The notes: a model not told the origin generated them from the letters alone. A stretch of 64,000 nt of DNA from Siderastrea siderea (GCA_964030785.1 OZ034972.1:51330538-51394537), one strand, 5' to 3'; positions 12,211 to 25,282 are shown, numbered from the stretch's first letter. Program-made: numbers and translations.

Positions 12211-13728
12211 CAGCTGGGGCCATATTTTTCCCATTTCCTTTTGGTAACTTCGATTTGTAATAGTTTACAGGATAACTTCATAAATTTATTAACCATAGGT
12301 CTGTTCTGAGCCGAGCAGTTAGTAAGACAAATTTTGTGATCTGATCAAATGGTAAATTTCAGCCCAGTTACCAACATGAAAATTGGTTAGACAGGCCTTC
12401 AGGTGTGATGTAACTAGTAAACCTGTCATAGTTGTTTTGTTTCTATTGTTTCACTAAGGCTGAAAAAACTTTTTGATCTCTACCACAAATTATTCTGAAC
12501 TAGAAAATCCAAGAAGAGTTGTAATATTCAAATACTAACCCTTGTCATGTAAATACACGCTTTGAAAAATTTTCATCCTGGTAACTGGGTTGGATTTCCT
12601 ATTGACATTTTTGCAAAGTTAAGAGGAGTGAGCCAAGATGGTGCCTGGTGACTAGGCTGCTGACAACATGCCATAAAAGTATAATGCAGTGGGTAATGAT
12701 GATTGTTACTGTTGGCAACACTTGCAAGAGTGAAAAAAAAAGTGGGGCTATGAATATTTTGGAACAAGGCAAATTATTTCCCTCTGGTTCCACCATCCCC
12801 TTCCCCAGGTAACCCCTTTTGTTTCAGCTTTTTAAACGCTACTATGCACCATGCAGACTACTCATTCCAAGTCTGCATCATTAAAAAATTTCTTTGCATG
12901 AAACCTAGGGGTGAAACAATGTGTAACATGACTGATACCAATTTTTACTCCGATCATCCAAAACTGATATTGCTATGATTTTCTTTGGGGTGAGGGGGGG
13001 GGGGGGGGGGGTTGGCCGTAGGCTTAGTTTTTCCATTTTTATGCCTTTCTTATGGTTTATAATCATACACTCCTTAGGAGTTCAATTTAAATGTTATTAT
13101 TCATGTAGTATATATTTAGGGTATATTGGTTAATAAAGTATTGTGCTGTGCCAGATAATGTCCATAACCACTGTTATGAAGGTGATTGGAAATTCAGAAC
13201 TTACGAGGCCAATTTTATTTTTCTTGGAAAATATGCATCTGCAGGTTTCCTGACAGGTGACAAACCTAAAACCAATCCACTGGGGTTGGGGTGGGGGATA
13301 TGGATATTTTCTGGCATAATACAATGACCTTGAACAAATTTTGAGCTCTGTAAATTAGCTTTGACCTCAGAGTTTTGGGACACTAAGGTGCTGGTCAAAA
13401 ATGTTGAGGGCAACTGCTAAAAAGTACCATAATCTATTCATATGTGTTGCCCAATTCCAATTTCAAAGCAAGAGGGAAACAATAATTCATTATATCAAAG
13501 AATCAACAGCAAAAAACATAAGCACTTAAACACTGAGACTGCCAATGTTTATTCTGACATGTACATGATGTACTTTCACCTACTTGTTTGACCAGCATCG
13601 CTATTACTTTCCTTGGGTAGTCCCAGAGTATCCCATCCATACACAAAATAAACAACTTGTATAACCCTATCAGCCTATGTTTACATTATTAAGTGATGCA
13701 AGAGCAACTGGAGAAACATCAGAACTGT
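12211..13728. other. No gene seen; G-run
   Basis: Downstream of the DUF6589-type gene. The sequence is stop-rich on both strands. A run of about 18 G at 12,993-13,010 is the only notable structure. It also contains the presumed 3' end region of the minus-strand RecQ-like gene. Confidence 0.5.
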
Positions 13729-14127
13729 CTAATGACTGCTGTGTTGCATCCTGATAGGTGCTGTCCATTTCAGAAAAAGAAAAATATTTGTTAACAGGTT
13801 TATGAGCTCCTCGTCTTCAGCGAGTGCAGCCCACTCTCCAAGTAATTCATCATCATCAAGTTCATCGTTGCTTTTATCCCCAGTGTCATGTACCATATTT
13901 ACACCACTAGTGGCAATATCACCGAAAACGTGACCAAGAACATCCAGAATTGTTTTTGCATGACACATGTCCCAGATTTCAACAGTTTTCATGACATCCT
14001 CTAGACAAAAAAGTGTTTCACAATTACTGACAACTTGCTCAATCTGCATTTCAGAAAAACCCAGTAGCCTATTCAAATTTGTTAAACTGTTCACATGACC
14101 ATAAGCAGACTTTCTAATCAGTTCCAT
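13729..14127 (-). pseudogene. RecQ-like helicase gene, detached C-terminal part
   Basis: Minus-strand 132 codons: KSAYGHVNSLTNLNRLLGF, VVSNCETLFCLEDVMKTVEI and then an acidic tail (DELDDDELLGEWAALAEDEE). In cnidarian RecQ-like proteins such a block follows the zinc-binding helicase C-terminus, so I read it as the end of the gene whose helicase part ends at 17,948. The two are separated by the 14,130-17,945 fold-back element. The ATG at 14,127 is probably an internal methionine: the frame stays open upstream (KYHKSLV) to near the element edge. As it stands the gene would be truncated. Confidence 0.5.
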
Positions 14128-15447
14128 GACAAGTGACTTGTGGTACTTAACTTGTGACTTGTGGTCCAGCTGTTAAGCCCCCCAAATGGCAAAATCGTTC
14201 ACTTTTTGATAAAAGCATGAAACTTGGTGGGATGATAGACTTGTATGTGCTGATCGTTTTCTGATATAGGGCCAGTGGCAAAACAACTGTTTAAGAGGAT
14301 AAGTGGGCGTGGCCTAATGCACATGATATCAGCCAGCATGAAAACGAGGCTACATAGGAAACACCTTATTTTAGCTGTGCTTTTTTCAGTTTCTACACAA
14401 CAAACGTTTGGGCATATATCAGAGACAAGTCATGAACACCTTAATGGCATAGGATGTATATTAAAGTGAGTCACATGACCTGTCACGTGACTACAAAGGC
14501 AAATTTCAGTCTAAAGCATATTTAGTATAAGCCGTGTATTAAAACAATCAAAATTTTGAGACCAATGAGCTTTTGGAAGGAATATTCTTCCAAATATTAC
14601 CATTTTAACTCAAAGCAAGCCTTTCTCGTCGTTCACTTTTTGGACCGGGCGGATCCCCCCCCCACTTCTTAACTCCGAAAATATTAAAGGTATGACAACA
14701 ACACTTAGAGGGTTTATGATACGTCCAAGAATGTTTCCTTTCTCCGCAACATGAGTTGGTGACGTCATATGGCGTAAAAATTACGTCATGTTCTCAAATG
14801 GCGGCCGGCCATCTTGGATCCGCCATCTTGGATTTCTTGATTTTTCCAAAAACCCCCCAAAGCTCCTAAATTAACTAATAAGTAACTAAAATCCATAAAT
14901 GAGCACAAAACTGATCTAATTTACTTCAAGTAAGTTATAGTTTTCTACTGTAAAGACTTGCTAATGCCAAATTGTTTCCAGATAAATTTTACGAAAAGTC
15001 ACTAAGTTTGATGGCTTTAGCGTGTTTATTAAAAACTTTTTAAACATCCAAAGTGCATGCGGGCATATTCCCCCCCCCCCCCCCCCGATCTGAATAGGGT
15101 TAATTGACCACAAAAAAGCCCACTTAATCAAAATCACTTGCAGTTTGTCTTGGATGTCAGTTATACATCGAAGAATATACATGATCAAAATTTCTGTGGC
15201 TGTTTTTAAGAGACTTGTTTACAATTTTAGCTTGAGTGACTCATACATTGTGATGTGATTGGCAATAGATACATAAACGCAGGCAGTCAAATCAATGATA
15301 AGTAGTAATGTCTGGATAGTGCACGTTTTTAACACTCTCACTGAACAGAGCTATTAATCTTCCTCTTTACAGTGTCCACCACAATTACATAGTCCCGTGC
15401 ATGTTAAACTTGCATTGAGCTCTTTCTTACGGCCACAGTGAAAGACT

Positions 15448-16053
15448 TCATAGCAGGATTCTTGTACTTATGGTAAGACTGTCCACACTGGTTTCCACTC
15501 TCCCTCTTCTCTTTTCTAACTTTAATCTCGAGGACATCAAAAAGTTAACACTGTGAATAAAAGCACTCTGCCATGCTTCTTTTGTTGGTAGAATGTTTTC
15601 GTTCTCTGTCATCGCTCTAGTTGTTTTGCTATAAAGAGGTACGACGAATCTTTCGATTAGTCGCATGTACTCCTCAGGTATGGATTCTGGAATTGATGAC
15701 AAGTCAGCTAAGACATCGGTAATCTGATCAAAGACATTCCATGCATTCCATGCGGTCCGTTTACCTCTCCCGGAGAAGAAGGAGGCTGTTTCGCAACCTG
15801 TAAGTGCATGCAGCGCATAACATGCTTGGGCTTTTGGTGGACACAACTGAGCGGCGATTTCATGAATTGCCAGATACCTGAAATGTTTTCCAGCGCTGAA
15901 AGCAGTCCACACCTCATCAGCATCAATATCAGTCATTTTGGAGACTGCAGGAACAACATCCGTGTTGATGGTTCTAATCATGATTTTCCAGGGCATGGGA
16001 CATGTGCAGTATGAGGTGCATGCCATCTTCTTCGCGGGAACATTCTTCCACAC
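15448..16053 (-). pseudogene. FEN/XPG-like nuclease-type fragment, left arm copy
   Basis: A 201-codon minus-strand frame with RTINTDVVPAVS, KHFRYLAIHEIAAQL, ALHALTGCETASFFSGRGK and ERFVVPLYSKTTRAM. The 'TDVV..V … HALTGCD…F.G.GK' arrangement is a widespread cnidarian multicopy protein. It resembles the acidic and helix-two-turn-helix GCD part of FEN1/XPG nucleases, which is inference. The usual long N-terminal part is missing. The usual GCD aspartate is Glu in this copy (GCETA), but Asp (GCDTA) in the opposite arm. Confidence 0.5.
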
Positions 16054-16624
16054 TATCCCTTCTTCAGCTCAACTGAAATAGTAACCTACAAATAAATAAC
16101 CTGTAAATACATGGAGTAATATTTGGCATATGGTGTTTTAGCGGGAGTTTATTTATTTGCAGGATCAAATTTTCGCAGATTGTTGGAAAATTCGCAAAAA
16201 TTTCAAACATTTCATGCCACACGGTATAATCAATGCAGTGATAAATTAGAACAAGCTTCCGCTGTTTGGTAGTCCCATGGAGAAGATTTCTAAAAAAGTA
16301 TCAAGTGTGTGGAGCAATTTAAGTATCCCCACAACTCGACGTGACCATAATCAGTGGAGCTGTTGTAGTGCAAATGATGTCGCCTGAGACAGAAAGAACA
16401 TTTCAGGTGTATGCTGTCAATATCTTCCGGTGCCATATATCATCAGAGAGTGGACGTCATCTAGGATGTTTCTTGCCAGGATTGCCTGAAGGCGACTACC
16501 AGAGAAGACGGTTCCCGGTACACGTAGAAGAGTAGCACCTTCTTCCCAAACTTCACCAACATGGAAAAGTTTTCTTAGGGTAAAAAATCACCATACAGAA
16601 CTTTTCCACTTTCTGGCAAAACAA

Positions 16625-17160
16625 GTGGTGTCGTATCACATGACAGGGAAGGAAGGAACTGAAAACAAATTCAGGTATCTAGCAATTCATGGAATCGCCG
16701 CTCAGCTCGCTCCACAAAAAGCCAAAGCACTTCCCATGCTGCATGCCTTTACAGGTTGCGATACAGCCTCCTTCGTCTCCGGAAGAGGTAAACGGACCGC
16801 ATGGAATGCCTTTACTCAGATTACCGACATTTTGGCTGACTTGTCGTCCATTCCAGAGTCCATACTGAGTACAGGCGACTAATTGAAAGATTTGTCATAC
16901 GTCTTTGCAGCAGAACAACTACAGTTATGACAGTGAACGAAACCAGTCGAAATAGCTCTTTTTGAAAGGGTCACATAACTTTGGAAAACATTGCACCAAC
17001 ACAGCAGCACTATCAGATCACACAAAGGGAGCGACGTACCGGGCCAGACATGTATGGGGGAGTGCTTCAATTACTCCCATGTCCTCCAGATTAGAGTTAG
17101 AAAAGAGAAGAGGGAGAGGGAAACCAGTGTGGACAGTCTTACCATAAGCACAAGAAACCT
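16625..17160 (+). pseudogene. FEN/XPG-like nuclease-type fragment, right arm copy
   Basis: The plus-strand counterpart of 15,448-16,053. It reads KFRYLAIHGIAAQL, HAFTGCDTASFVSGRGKRT and QITDILADLSSIPESI, then stops at 16,882. The continuation equivalent to the left arm survives in other frames up to about 17,150, so it carries several indels. It is more decayed than the left copy. Confidence 0.5.
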
Positions 17161-17947
17161 GTTATGAAATCTTTCACTGTGGCTGTAAGAAAGGGCTCAA
17201 TGCAAGTTTAACATGCACGGGACTATGTAATTAGGGTGGACAGTGTCCACCCTAATTACAAGCTCTGTTCAGTGAGACTGTTAAAAACAACGTGCACTAT
17301 CCAGACATTACTACTTATCATTGATTTGACTGCCTGCGTTTATGTATCTATTGCCATTCACATTACAATGTATAAGTCACTCAAGCTAAAATTGTAAACA
17401 AGTCCCTTAAAAACAGCCAACAGAAATTTTGATCCAAGACAAGATACAAGTGACTTTGAAGAAGTGAGCTTTTCTGTCAACCTGGTGAATTTTCTACGAG
17501 AAAGTCTTGTTTTTAGTTAAAATGTTAACATTTAGAAGAATGTTCCTTTGCAAAGCTGACTGGTATCAAATATTTGATAGTTTTCATTTACAGTTTATAA
17601 CAGATATACTTTCTATTGTAATTTCCCTTTTGTTGTCACGTGACAGGTCATGTGACTCGCCTTAATATACATTCTGTGCCATAAAGGTGTTCATGACTTG
17701 TCTCTGATATATTCCCAAACGTTTGTTGTGCAAAAACTAAAAAAAGGCGAAAATAAGGTGTTTCCGATGTAGCTTCGTTTTCATGTTGGCTTGGGTCATG
17801 TGAATTTGGCCACACCCACTTATCCTCTTAAACAGTTGTTTTGCCGCTGGCCCTATATCAGAAAATGATCAGCACATATAAGTCTATCATCCCACCAAGT
17901 TTCATACTTTTATCAAAAAGTAAACGATTTTTGACCTGACGGGTGCA

Positions 17948-18876
17948 CTATAAGGCAATTTTCAGTTCTTTTTTCTGTGAGTCCTTGACTTTCCTTTTCT
18001 TTTGCACTGAGGAGTCAAGATTCTTTTTGTCAGTAACTGCAAACAAAGTGTAAGTGGAACACTCTGCACTGCTGCAATTACACCTTTCGGCACAGTTATC
18101 ACAGCAAGTGTGAAGGGGGCCAGAAATTGTAAAATTGTCATTACCAAAATGCTTTAGAAGAGTTTTTCTCCTGCACTCTTTTGTTCTGAGGTATTCCTTA
18201 ATGTCCCTCTCAACGTGATTCAGCATCAATCCTTTGAATAGCAGATAGGAGAAACTTGGCTTGCCATCACGACCTGCACGACCTGTCTCCTGAATAAATG
18301 CCTCCACATTTTTTGAAGGGCCAAAATGAATTGTTCTGTGAACACCGGGCTTACAGTCTACGCCCATCTCAAATGCGATAGTGGGAATCAGAACTAGGAT
18401 GGGTCCATTTTCTTTCCGAAATGATTCCAACACTGCTTCTTTATTGTCGTCTGGTGTGCATGAGTGTAACATCTCCAGGACAGGGCATTTGGAACCCTTT
18501 TCATACGTGCACTGACCTAGCATTGATTTAAGTGTTGCACAAATGAGGGAACACTGTTTTATGGTCTGACAATAAACAATAGTTTTCTCTGCCTTTCCTT
18601 GTTTAATCTCTTCAACAATCCAGTTAAAGTAGTCCTGTACATCACTATCATTGGGCATGTAACTTACAACATAGGTTACATTGGCTTTGTTTGGACTATC
18701 AGCAACTTCATAAACATCTCTTAACCTCAGTACATCAATGATAGTATTTTTTTGTCTCTTCTGTGGCTGTTGCAGTCAGAGGTATCATTCTTACTGAAGG
18801 AGCAAGAGTTCTTAGTTCATGTAAGTCTGCATACACTGAACGGAAAGCTGTCATCTTGTTATTTGTAGATGTCCCC
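17948..18876 (-). CDS. RecQ-like DNA helicase, exon 2 (helicase domain 2, zinc region)
   Basis: The exon begins at 18,876 after a CTTCTCAG acceptor and reads GTSTNNKMTAFRSVYADL and LTATAT (motif III-like), then helicase domain 2: KTIVYCQTIKQC, PILVLIPTIAFEMGVDCK and the arginine-finger motif QETGRAGRDGKPS. A cysteine cluster (CCDNCAERCNC) matches the RecQ zinc-binding region. An A7 run near 18,747-18,753 puts the start of the exon one base out of frame with the rest: an even codon count needs A6 or A9, so this is a one-base insertion or a sequencing error. The frame ends in TAG at 17,948, exactly where the fold-back element begins, which truncates the natural C-terminus. 3'-5' DNA unwinding is the family activity. 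Confidence 0.75.
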
Positions 18877-19442
18877 CTGAGAAGAAAATCAGCAAAATGA
18901 ATGATGGTAGCCCAAAATAATATAACTTCTATTTGAGTGAATTTGGTGTAACTTATTTTCGAAAATTAGCCTAGTGAATTGCAGTACTAAGATGTCCATG
19001 AAAGGATATTACCAGAAAAATGTTTTGTCTTCACACTGGCTGTCCCAAAAGCACGTGAAGTTGATAGGCAGGTGAGATGAAACTCGGATTCTCAAGTAAT
19101 TCACTCGGTATAAAAAAAACATGATTATGATTATTGTTGTCTGTGTAGTCTTTTGTTTATTTATATACTGTGTACTACATTTATATTTCTTTTATCAGTG
19201 GTATATTTCTTTTATCAATGGTATATTCTTCAGGTTATATGCTGTACATTTAAGACTTATGTCAGCTTGGACTATGAAATATAAGCTTAAGTGAAGTGAA
19301 TCTATAAAATTTACACATTATTCAAAGCTTCAAATCTCGGCAAACTTCAACTTCATAAATAAGCTTAGCAAACTCGAGTACCTCGACACATGTACCTGTA
19401 ACATTAATTTATTCGATTGTTTTCCAGTCATCAAGAACTTAC

Positions 19443-19918
19443 CATTGCTTTATAACATGGGCTTCGTCTACTGCAACGCAACATAACTTTTCCACGTAGA
19501 CGGGACTTGACAAAACATCCCTCCAAAGTTCGTTTTTTAACCAAGACTCTGGAGTGCAAAACACAACCGAATACGTTGCTTTTCCCACTTTTTCCGCCTC
19601 TCCTTCTTCCAAATCGCTCAGACTAACAGAAGATACCCCAATACTTCGCAAAGATTGGACTTGGTCCCTCATTAAATTTACAAGAGGAGACACAACGACC
19701 ACTACGTGACCCGAAGAAGCGGTGAGGCTGTCGAACACCGAAGGTAAAGCTTGATAAACAAGCGATTTGCCATAGCCAGTCGGTAAATTGACGAAGATAT
19801 CGCTTTTTCCCTTCACAAATTCCGAGATTGCTTTCATCTGGAATGCATTTAACCGAGAAATCTTGAACTTTGAGCACACGGTGCTAACAGCTCTATCTAG
19901 ATCATTTGTCTCCGCCAT
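19443..19918 (-). CDS. RecQ-like DNA helicase, exon 1 (helicase domain 1)
   Basis: ATG at 19,918 starts a 158-codon exon with Walker A LPTGYGKS, the motif Ia-like VVVVVSPLVNLMRDQ, and the Walker B/DEAH box VAVDEAH. The donor is ATG|GTAAGT (19,443|19,442), and the split codon completes W in the typical HVIKQW-G junction with exon 2. Introns in such genes vary; here the intron is 566 bp (18,877-19,442) and holds nothing recognisable. Together with exon 2 the ATPase core is complete, but a homopolymer frame slip in exon 2 and the lost C-terminus make this copy doubtful as a working gene. Confidence 0.8.
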
Positions 19919-20009
19919 GTTGTTTTATCTCGTTCATCTCCATTCCCGCGAAAAGCGTCCTGCGGTCAAGGTCAACCTACCGGACGTAAGTAGGTTCAAT
20001 GTGATTGGC

Positions 20010-20240
20010 TAAGCGGCGGAAAGGAATGTTGCTCTCGGGTAAGCAGGCGTTTGTGGGGAGGAGTGAAATACGACTCCCCTAAAAACGACTGCGTGGGAGG
20101 CTACTTTCGTGCAGGCTCACTATTCCTCGCCCCATTCCTCTCGCCGGCTCGCTTCGCTCGTCGCCTCGCAGATCGCGGCTTTCGCCACCAAGATTGTCGC
20201 GCACAAATTCCCCAAACAAGTGAGCCTGCTCGCAGGCTAA
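20010..20240 (-). repeat. Interspersed repeat, inverted partner of 4,605-5,010
   Basis: The reverse complement matches 4,919-5,013, and the GCCTGCTCGCAGGC palindrome at about 20,224 matches the 4,627 core. It lies about 90 bp upstream of the RecQ-like ATG, so it may overlap that promoter. Confidence 0.5.
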
Positions 20241-20259
20241 GGAAAACCAACTATCGAAA

Positions 20260-21115
20260 CTGCCGAGTATTGAGAGCGTGTTGCCCTCTTCACACGATGT
20301 GGTTCTCATGCCATGTCGGTACCCTTTATGCACGTCGGTAGATCATTAAAGAAGAAAATTGACTCTTCGAAGGCCTTGGCACGTGTGAGCTACTTTACCT
20401 AAGTAAATGAAAAGCCTGGGCAAAATATTTTTCCCAGGGAAGCCTATTTCATTGGAGTAAAAGTGCTTCATGTAAAACGACTATAATCTCCCGTGGGGGC
20501 GCGAGGTGTCTGCACACGTTCAGATGCTTAAAACTCATTTTTGACTATAAACAAATATCCTTGCATACGGTGAAATTTGAATTAACCAATCAGCATTCAG
20601 TAGGCGGGAAAAACTGTGGTGTCCTGGCGTCATGCAGATTTTGTGCTCTTCGCTTCGATTTCTGCGTGATCAGCGAAGTTTATACTGTGGAGATGCGGTT
20701 TTATTTCAGCGTTTTCTTCAAATTAACCGCTTGCCTTACTTCAATTTATTAAAGTCACAACTGTTTGCAATTATATGGACTGGATGAGCAACCAGAATCG
20801 ACTCAAAACTTTTTTCTGCAGCGAGAGACATCGCTAACTGGACTTGAATGCGAAGGAGGCTATAAAGGTTTTCCTCTTGTCCTACTGAATATCAATTTTC
20901 ACAAGAAACTTCACATCCCTTTCACTCTCCTTGGCATCGTTTATCACATGGCTGTCTGCTAACTGAGCAGCTCTGAGTAGCGTCGGGTACAATCCATCTT
21001 CTGTCCTTGTAAAGATCTTCGGTCACTTCATACTTGTTTTCATCGTGTACTTCATGTCTGGTTTTAATTCACACCAACTTCCAACTTCCAGCTGTGATTG
21101 CCTGCTGTCAACGAG
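20260..21115. other. No gene seen
   Basis: Stop-rich sequence with only short chance reading frames and no domain, RNA or repeat that I can support. Confidence 0.4.
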
Positions 21116-21117
21116 AT

Positions 21118-21320
21118 TGGTCTTGAAATTATGAATATATATGAAATTCATATATTTGAACTGCGGAATAAAGAAATAAATGTAAAGAAGATCCTCGCAG
21201 TTATTAACGCAACTTATGCAGTTGCGAAAAGAAAGCCTGAAAAAATCAGGCTTGCCGGGACTCGAACCCTGACCTCTGCGATACCGGTGCAGCGCTCTAA
21301 CCAATTGAGCTAAGAAGCCA
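21118..21320 (-). mobile_element. tRNA-derived SINE
   Basis: The minus-strand head (21,320 to about 21,249) has a tRNA-like A box (TTAGCTCAATTGG) and B box (GGTTCGAGTCC), an acceptor GGCTT…AAGCC and a Thr-like GGT in the anticodon position, but C at position 33 and a mismatched anticodon stem, so it is not a working tRNA. The body continues to a tail rich in ATATGAATTTCATATAT. This is the layout of a cnidarian tRNA-SINE. The internal Pol III promoter would drive transcription leftwards. Confidence 0.75.
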
Positions 21321-24300
21321 ACTGGGAGCTGGTCTTATTGGTTAGGGAAAAATGTTCCCGTTCATCAGATCAGAGATACATCATGAATGTTTGACAAATT
21401 TGATCTACAGTCGTTGTATGGTTGCGCTACACAGCTCATGCTTCAATTTGGAAAGAGGCAAGTTTGTATAATTTTCCACATACCCGGAGACGAACGAAAA
21501 GGCCTTTTTGGAATTTGGAGCTTCCTTGTGTCATCGTAACAGCAAAAGGCTCGTGGTGAAAAGCTGCAGAAAATTTAGTTTTCTTCTCAAAAGTCAAAAC
21601 TCACCTCAAATTCAGGCCAAGCAAAACAAAGAAAACATGCGGACCGCCAAGGAAACGACACTTTCGCTTGCTTTATTCACCACGGAAAGTCAAAATAATT
21701 ATTACCTAGCCCGTCTTTATAAGTATGTGATTAACTTGACTAACTGGATTGGAACGGTAATTGCAAGAACAAAGTTTATTTAGTCAGATATTGATATGCT
21801 TATTTTTTTTCTCGCTTTAATTTCCGCTCCAGATAAGGCATCCTTCAAAACGTGAAATCAATCGACTTTTACAGACAGAGCAAAGAGAGGCAAATGTGTA
21901 ATTTCTCACGAAATTTCAAGAAGATTTAAATTGTTATAATTAAAAGGAACAAATTTGAGAACTATTCTAGGATTCAGGTATGAGGAGTTTATTCAAAAAG
22001 GAGAAGTGAAAGTAATTTTAAAAGAGCAAAATGCAGGTCAAGCGGTCCTGCATCAGTCCGCAGTACCGAAAGAGATTTGGAATTATATAAAACTTTGCGT
22101 TACGTTGGATTCGTTGCAAAAAGGAAGAACCTATAATCACAGGTGACTCTAAGAGATGAAGTTGTTCTGCAGAAACCAATTAAAAAATTTATGATCCGGC
22201 TGTTTAGTATAAGCTTATTACTTGGGTGGTAGTTGCATTATTAAAGCTATGTAAACGTGCCTTTAGAAACTTGGGCGGCTTAAATCAGAAAATTTGAGTG
22301 TGATAATTTTTTCTTTCTCAACAAGCACTCGTAACGCCATTCAACTTGTAACGATGCTAATGTCACTTCAACTTCTGTTTTGTAGATCATACAAAACCGC
22401 TAAAAGTCTTACTGGAATTAGCTGTTTTGTAGCTCTCATGATGGCGTTGTTGTTTCTCCGAATCTGATCCCAGTGGGGCCCACTGGAAGTAGAGCAGCTC
22501 GAGTCAACTCTTCTGATATAAGGAATAAATTCTGGTGTAACATTACGGTTTTAGACCGTTTTAGTCGTCGTCTTGTCACTCTTCTTACCCTTTAAACAAT
22601 GCACACTTTTAATCCAGCACAAGCCACACAAAACGCAAACGCTAGCAGCTTCGATCTTCGTACCAATTTTTACCTTTCTTGCAAGCGCAACAATACAATA
22701 CTATTGGAAAATACCCTGCCTTTCAATGGATCGAGAACCCTATATAGCTTCAGACGCTATAAACTCTTGCTTTTGCTTACAGAAACAAAATACTGGGGTT
22801 TCCTCTGTTTTCAGTCGTAGCATTCTGAAACGTAACCGAGAACACTGACAGGACACCACGGTTTTGACTGCCGCTCGTATCGCGGGCGCAGTTGCCGTAT
22901 GCAAGGATAGATATGACATGAATATTTCACGGCGTTTTGTGTGATTTGGCCGACATACTACTCGAATGGTCACGAACAAACTCTACCCGGAGTCCGTAGC
23001 CATTTTTTTTTATTAAAAGTATTTTTACCTAGATTGTTTTAACTAACAGTGGTTTTACTTAACCCTTGAAACAATATCTAACAATTACTGTCTAATAGAA
23101 GTTATATACGGGTATGTGCCGCGGAATAGGGGATGTTTTGAGGTTCTCAGGCCTTAAATAGGGTATCCATTTTGCCCCTTTTTGGAATTGTGATCCCGGT
23201 TTGATCCTTAGTCAGTTAGATAGGGTACCTCTTTTGTATTAATTAAAGTTGCATGGTGATGATGGCGTATTATTAAACTAGGCCTAGTCTAGTATTCTAT
23301 TCTTGATGCTGAACCTCCCATGTTACAGATAAGGATAAAAACGACCTGATGACACAATGCAATTTTAAATGGTCATTTTTCCCTTGAATAGGGTGTCATT
23401 TTTTCGGGTTTAGGCCTTAAAAAGGGTATCAATTTTCGATTTTCTATCCTTGAATAGTGTCAGGGTTTAAGAACCTCTGCGGCACACACCTAACCTAAAT
23501 TGACGGGAGTACCCCCTCCCCCCCCGGGGGGTGATAGTGCATAGTAGTGTAGTGTCTATTTCACGGGTAAGTAAAATCACTCGTGAAATAGATACTAGAC
23601 TATCAGGAACTATAACACACTAATTGCCATCGTCTTCTTTTGTTTACCTTTGACTGTTAGAGAAACTAATTGTGTTAAGTGTTTCAAGGGTCAAGTAAAA
23701 CTGTCCACTCTATTAAATATTCTAATTGTTTATATGACAGTTTCCTCGTTCTGTCTTAATACACTTTCGATATGCTTGAACAATACCCCTTTTTGATTGG
23801 TACTTTTGTAATCGTTGGACAAAAATGACTTTTTTAACTGGTGCAATGAACTATTTTGTAAACAGCCTTGTCTGTAATAAATTATCCTCTCAAGTGATTA
23901 AAATTCAGTTACATGGGAGTCTCAGTTTCCATCTAAGTACACGTTTTTCACTCTGTGCTGCTGTTGTTTCTGGTTCTCGTCGTTTAACTGCTTTTTCGTC
24001 CTCTTGTAATTTGACAACCAACGGATGCATTCGAGAAGACGGAGATCATTCAAGCTTCTCGTTCTTTTTGTTTCTCTTCTTACCGATCGTAGGATTGGCG
24101 CTCGTTTCTCTTTAGAAGGTAAAGGCAACCAAAATGGTAAATTAAGCTTGAGTAACCGATCTTTACTAACGTTTTCAAACGGAAAAAAAGCTTGTCATTC
24201 TTACTATTTAACTGTTAGAACTCATCCTTTGAATGTTCTAAAACGTGTTAGTGTTATACGAACCACCACTGACGATCATGCCATCTTCTAATGCTATTTC

Positions 24301-25282
24301 AGTTACAGGAGGATGACAGGAAATTAATACAACAGAGACACCACCAAGTAATTTTTTCAATGTTCATTCGCAGGGTGAGTTATATTAGTCAGTCAAAATT
24401 CACGATATCTGTAGCCTCGAGTCGTTACGTAGTAAGGGAATGAAATTTGTGCTGAGTAATCACATCGCTTGCATAACTTCATTTTGCTGGCAAAAACGTT
24501 TCTGAGGCTGCTGAGATGTTTACTGTACTGATTCGGTAACCTTATCACATCGACGCTTTCGATCCAGGCATGAAAGGGAATACTGTGCTAGCTTTGTCGG
24601 TGACGTTTCTTCCCATCAGCACTGAACGTCTTAAATAGAGCTGAACGTTGCTTCGTCATTTTAAATGTATCCGTGGAATTTGAATTATTTAATCATTACG
24701 TTTATTGGGTTTGATAAGTGAATTACGCAGTTAACGTTAGTCAATGACAGATAATCAGGTCGGCTATTGAGTCAAAATCACTTCTCTTCGCGTGTACATT
24801 TTTTAACAACACTGGTGGAATCGAAGTAATGTTGACTTCCTGAAATTCAGGGTGTAGGTAATAGCCAGGAGCCGGGGCAGATTATACTTATTTATAGACT
24901 CGATTTCACTGGCTGGAACCTGATGATGCCTGGTTAATGTCATCAACGAATTGTTTCCTGATGAAAATTGTCTACCTTCAAGCCAGAAATTTTATTGCAT
25001 CATGCATTTTTAATATTCATAACTTTAATCAAGAGAGGAATGCGTTCACATTTTCTTATTTGAAATCAGTCATGCAAAAGATCAGGAAATGACATCATAG
25101 TCTCTTGACAGATAGGTTTCTAATTAGAAGAATTATGCGAAGACGTATAAAACCTCCTCAGCCATACAACTTAAATCAAATAAATTTATCGTTTTGAATG
25201 ACAACTGAATCAGTTAAAACTACTCTTAAAATATTATTTTGATATGTCACTGACTTTGTTTTTCTGATATTTTATTTTGCAG
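21321..25282. other. No confident gene; small inverted-repeat element inside
   Basis: No domain is recognisable. About 23,108-23,492 has inverted ends (GGTATGTGCCGC at the left, GCGGCACACACC at the right) enclosing repeated 'CTT(A/G)AATAGGGT' phrases, so it is probably a MITE-like or other repeat. About 23,551-23,597 contains another small palindrome around TATTTCACGGGTAAGTAAAA. The rest holds short chance frames only. Confidence 0.4.

Larger units (their letters stand above)
14130..17945. mobile_element. Fold-back element with long imperfect inverted arms
   Basis: The left arm (about 14,190-15,890) and right arm (about 16,660-17,935) are diverged reverse complements along their whole length. 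Matching blocks include AACTGTTTAAGAGGATAAGT (14,287) against CTTATCCTCTTAAACAGTT (17,819) and TCAAATCAATGATAAGTAGT against ACTACTTATCATTGATTTGA. Each arm ends inward with the same gene fragment (next two entries), in opposite orientation. It splits the RecQ-like coding sequence; TTA occurs at both edges and may be a short target duplication. I infer a palindromic transposon or an inverted duplication of one. Confidence 0.6.

Noticed and set aside
21249..21320. Functional tRNA-Thr gene
   Set aside because: The anticodon stem is mismatched, position 33 is C and the body continues as a SINE.
22573..22979. Possible exon frames of about 70-90 codons
   Set aside because: Overlapping frames on both strands, no splice sites in phase and no recognisable domain.
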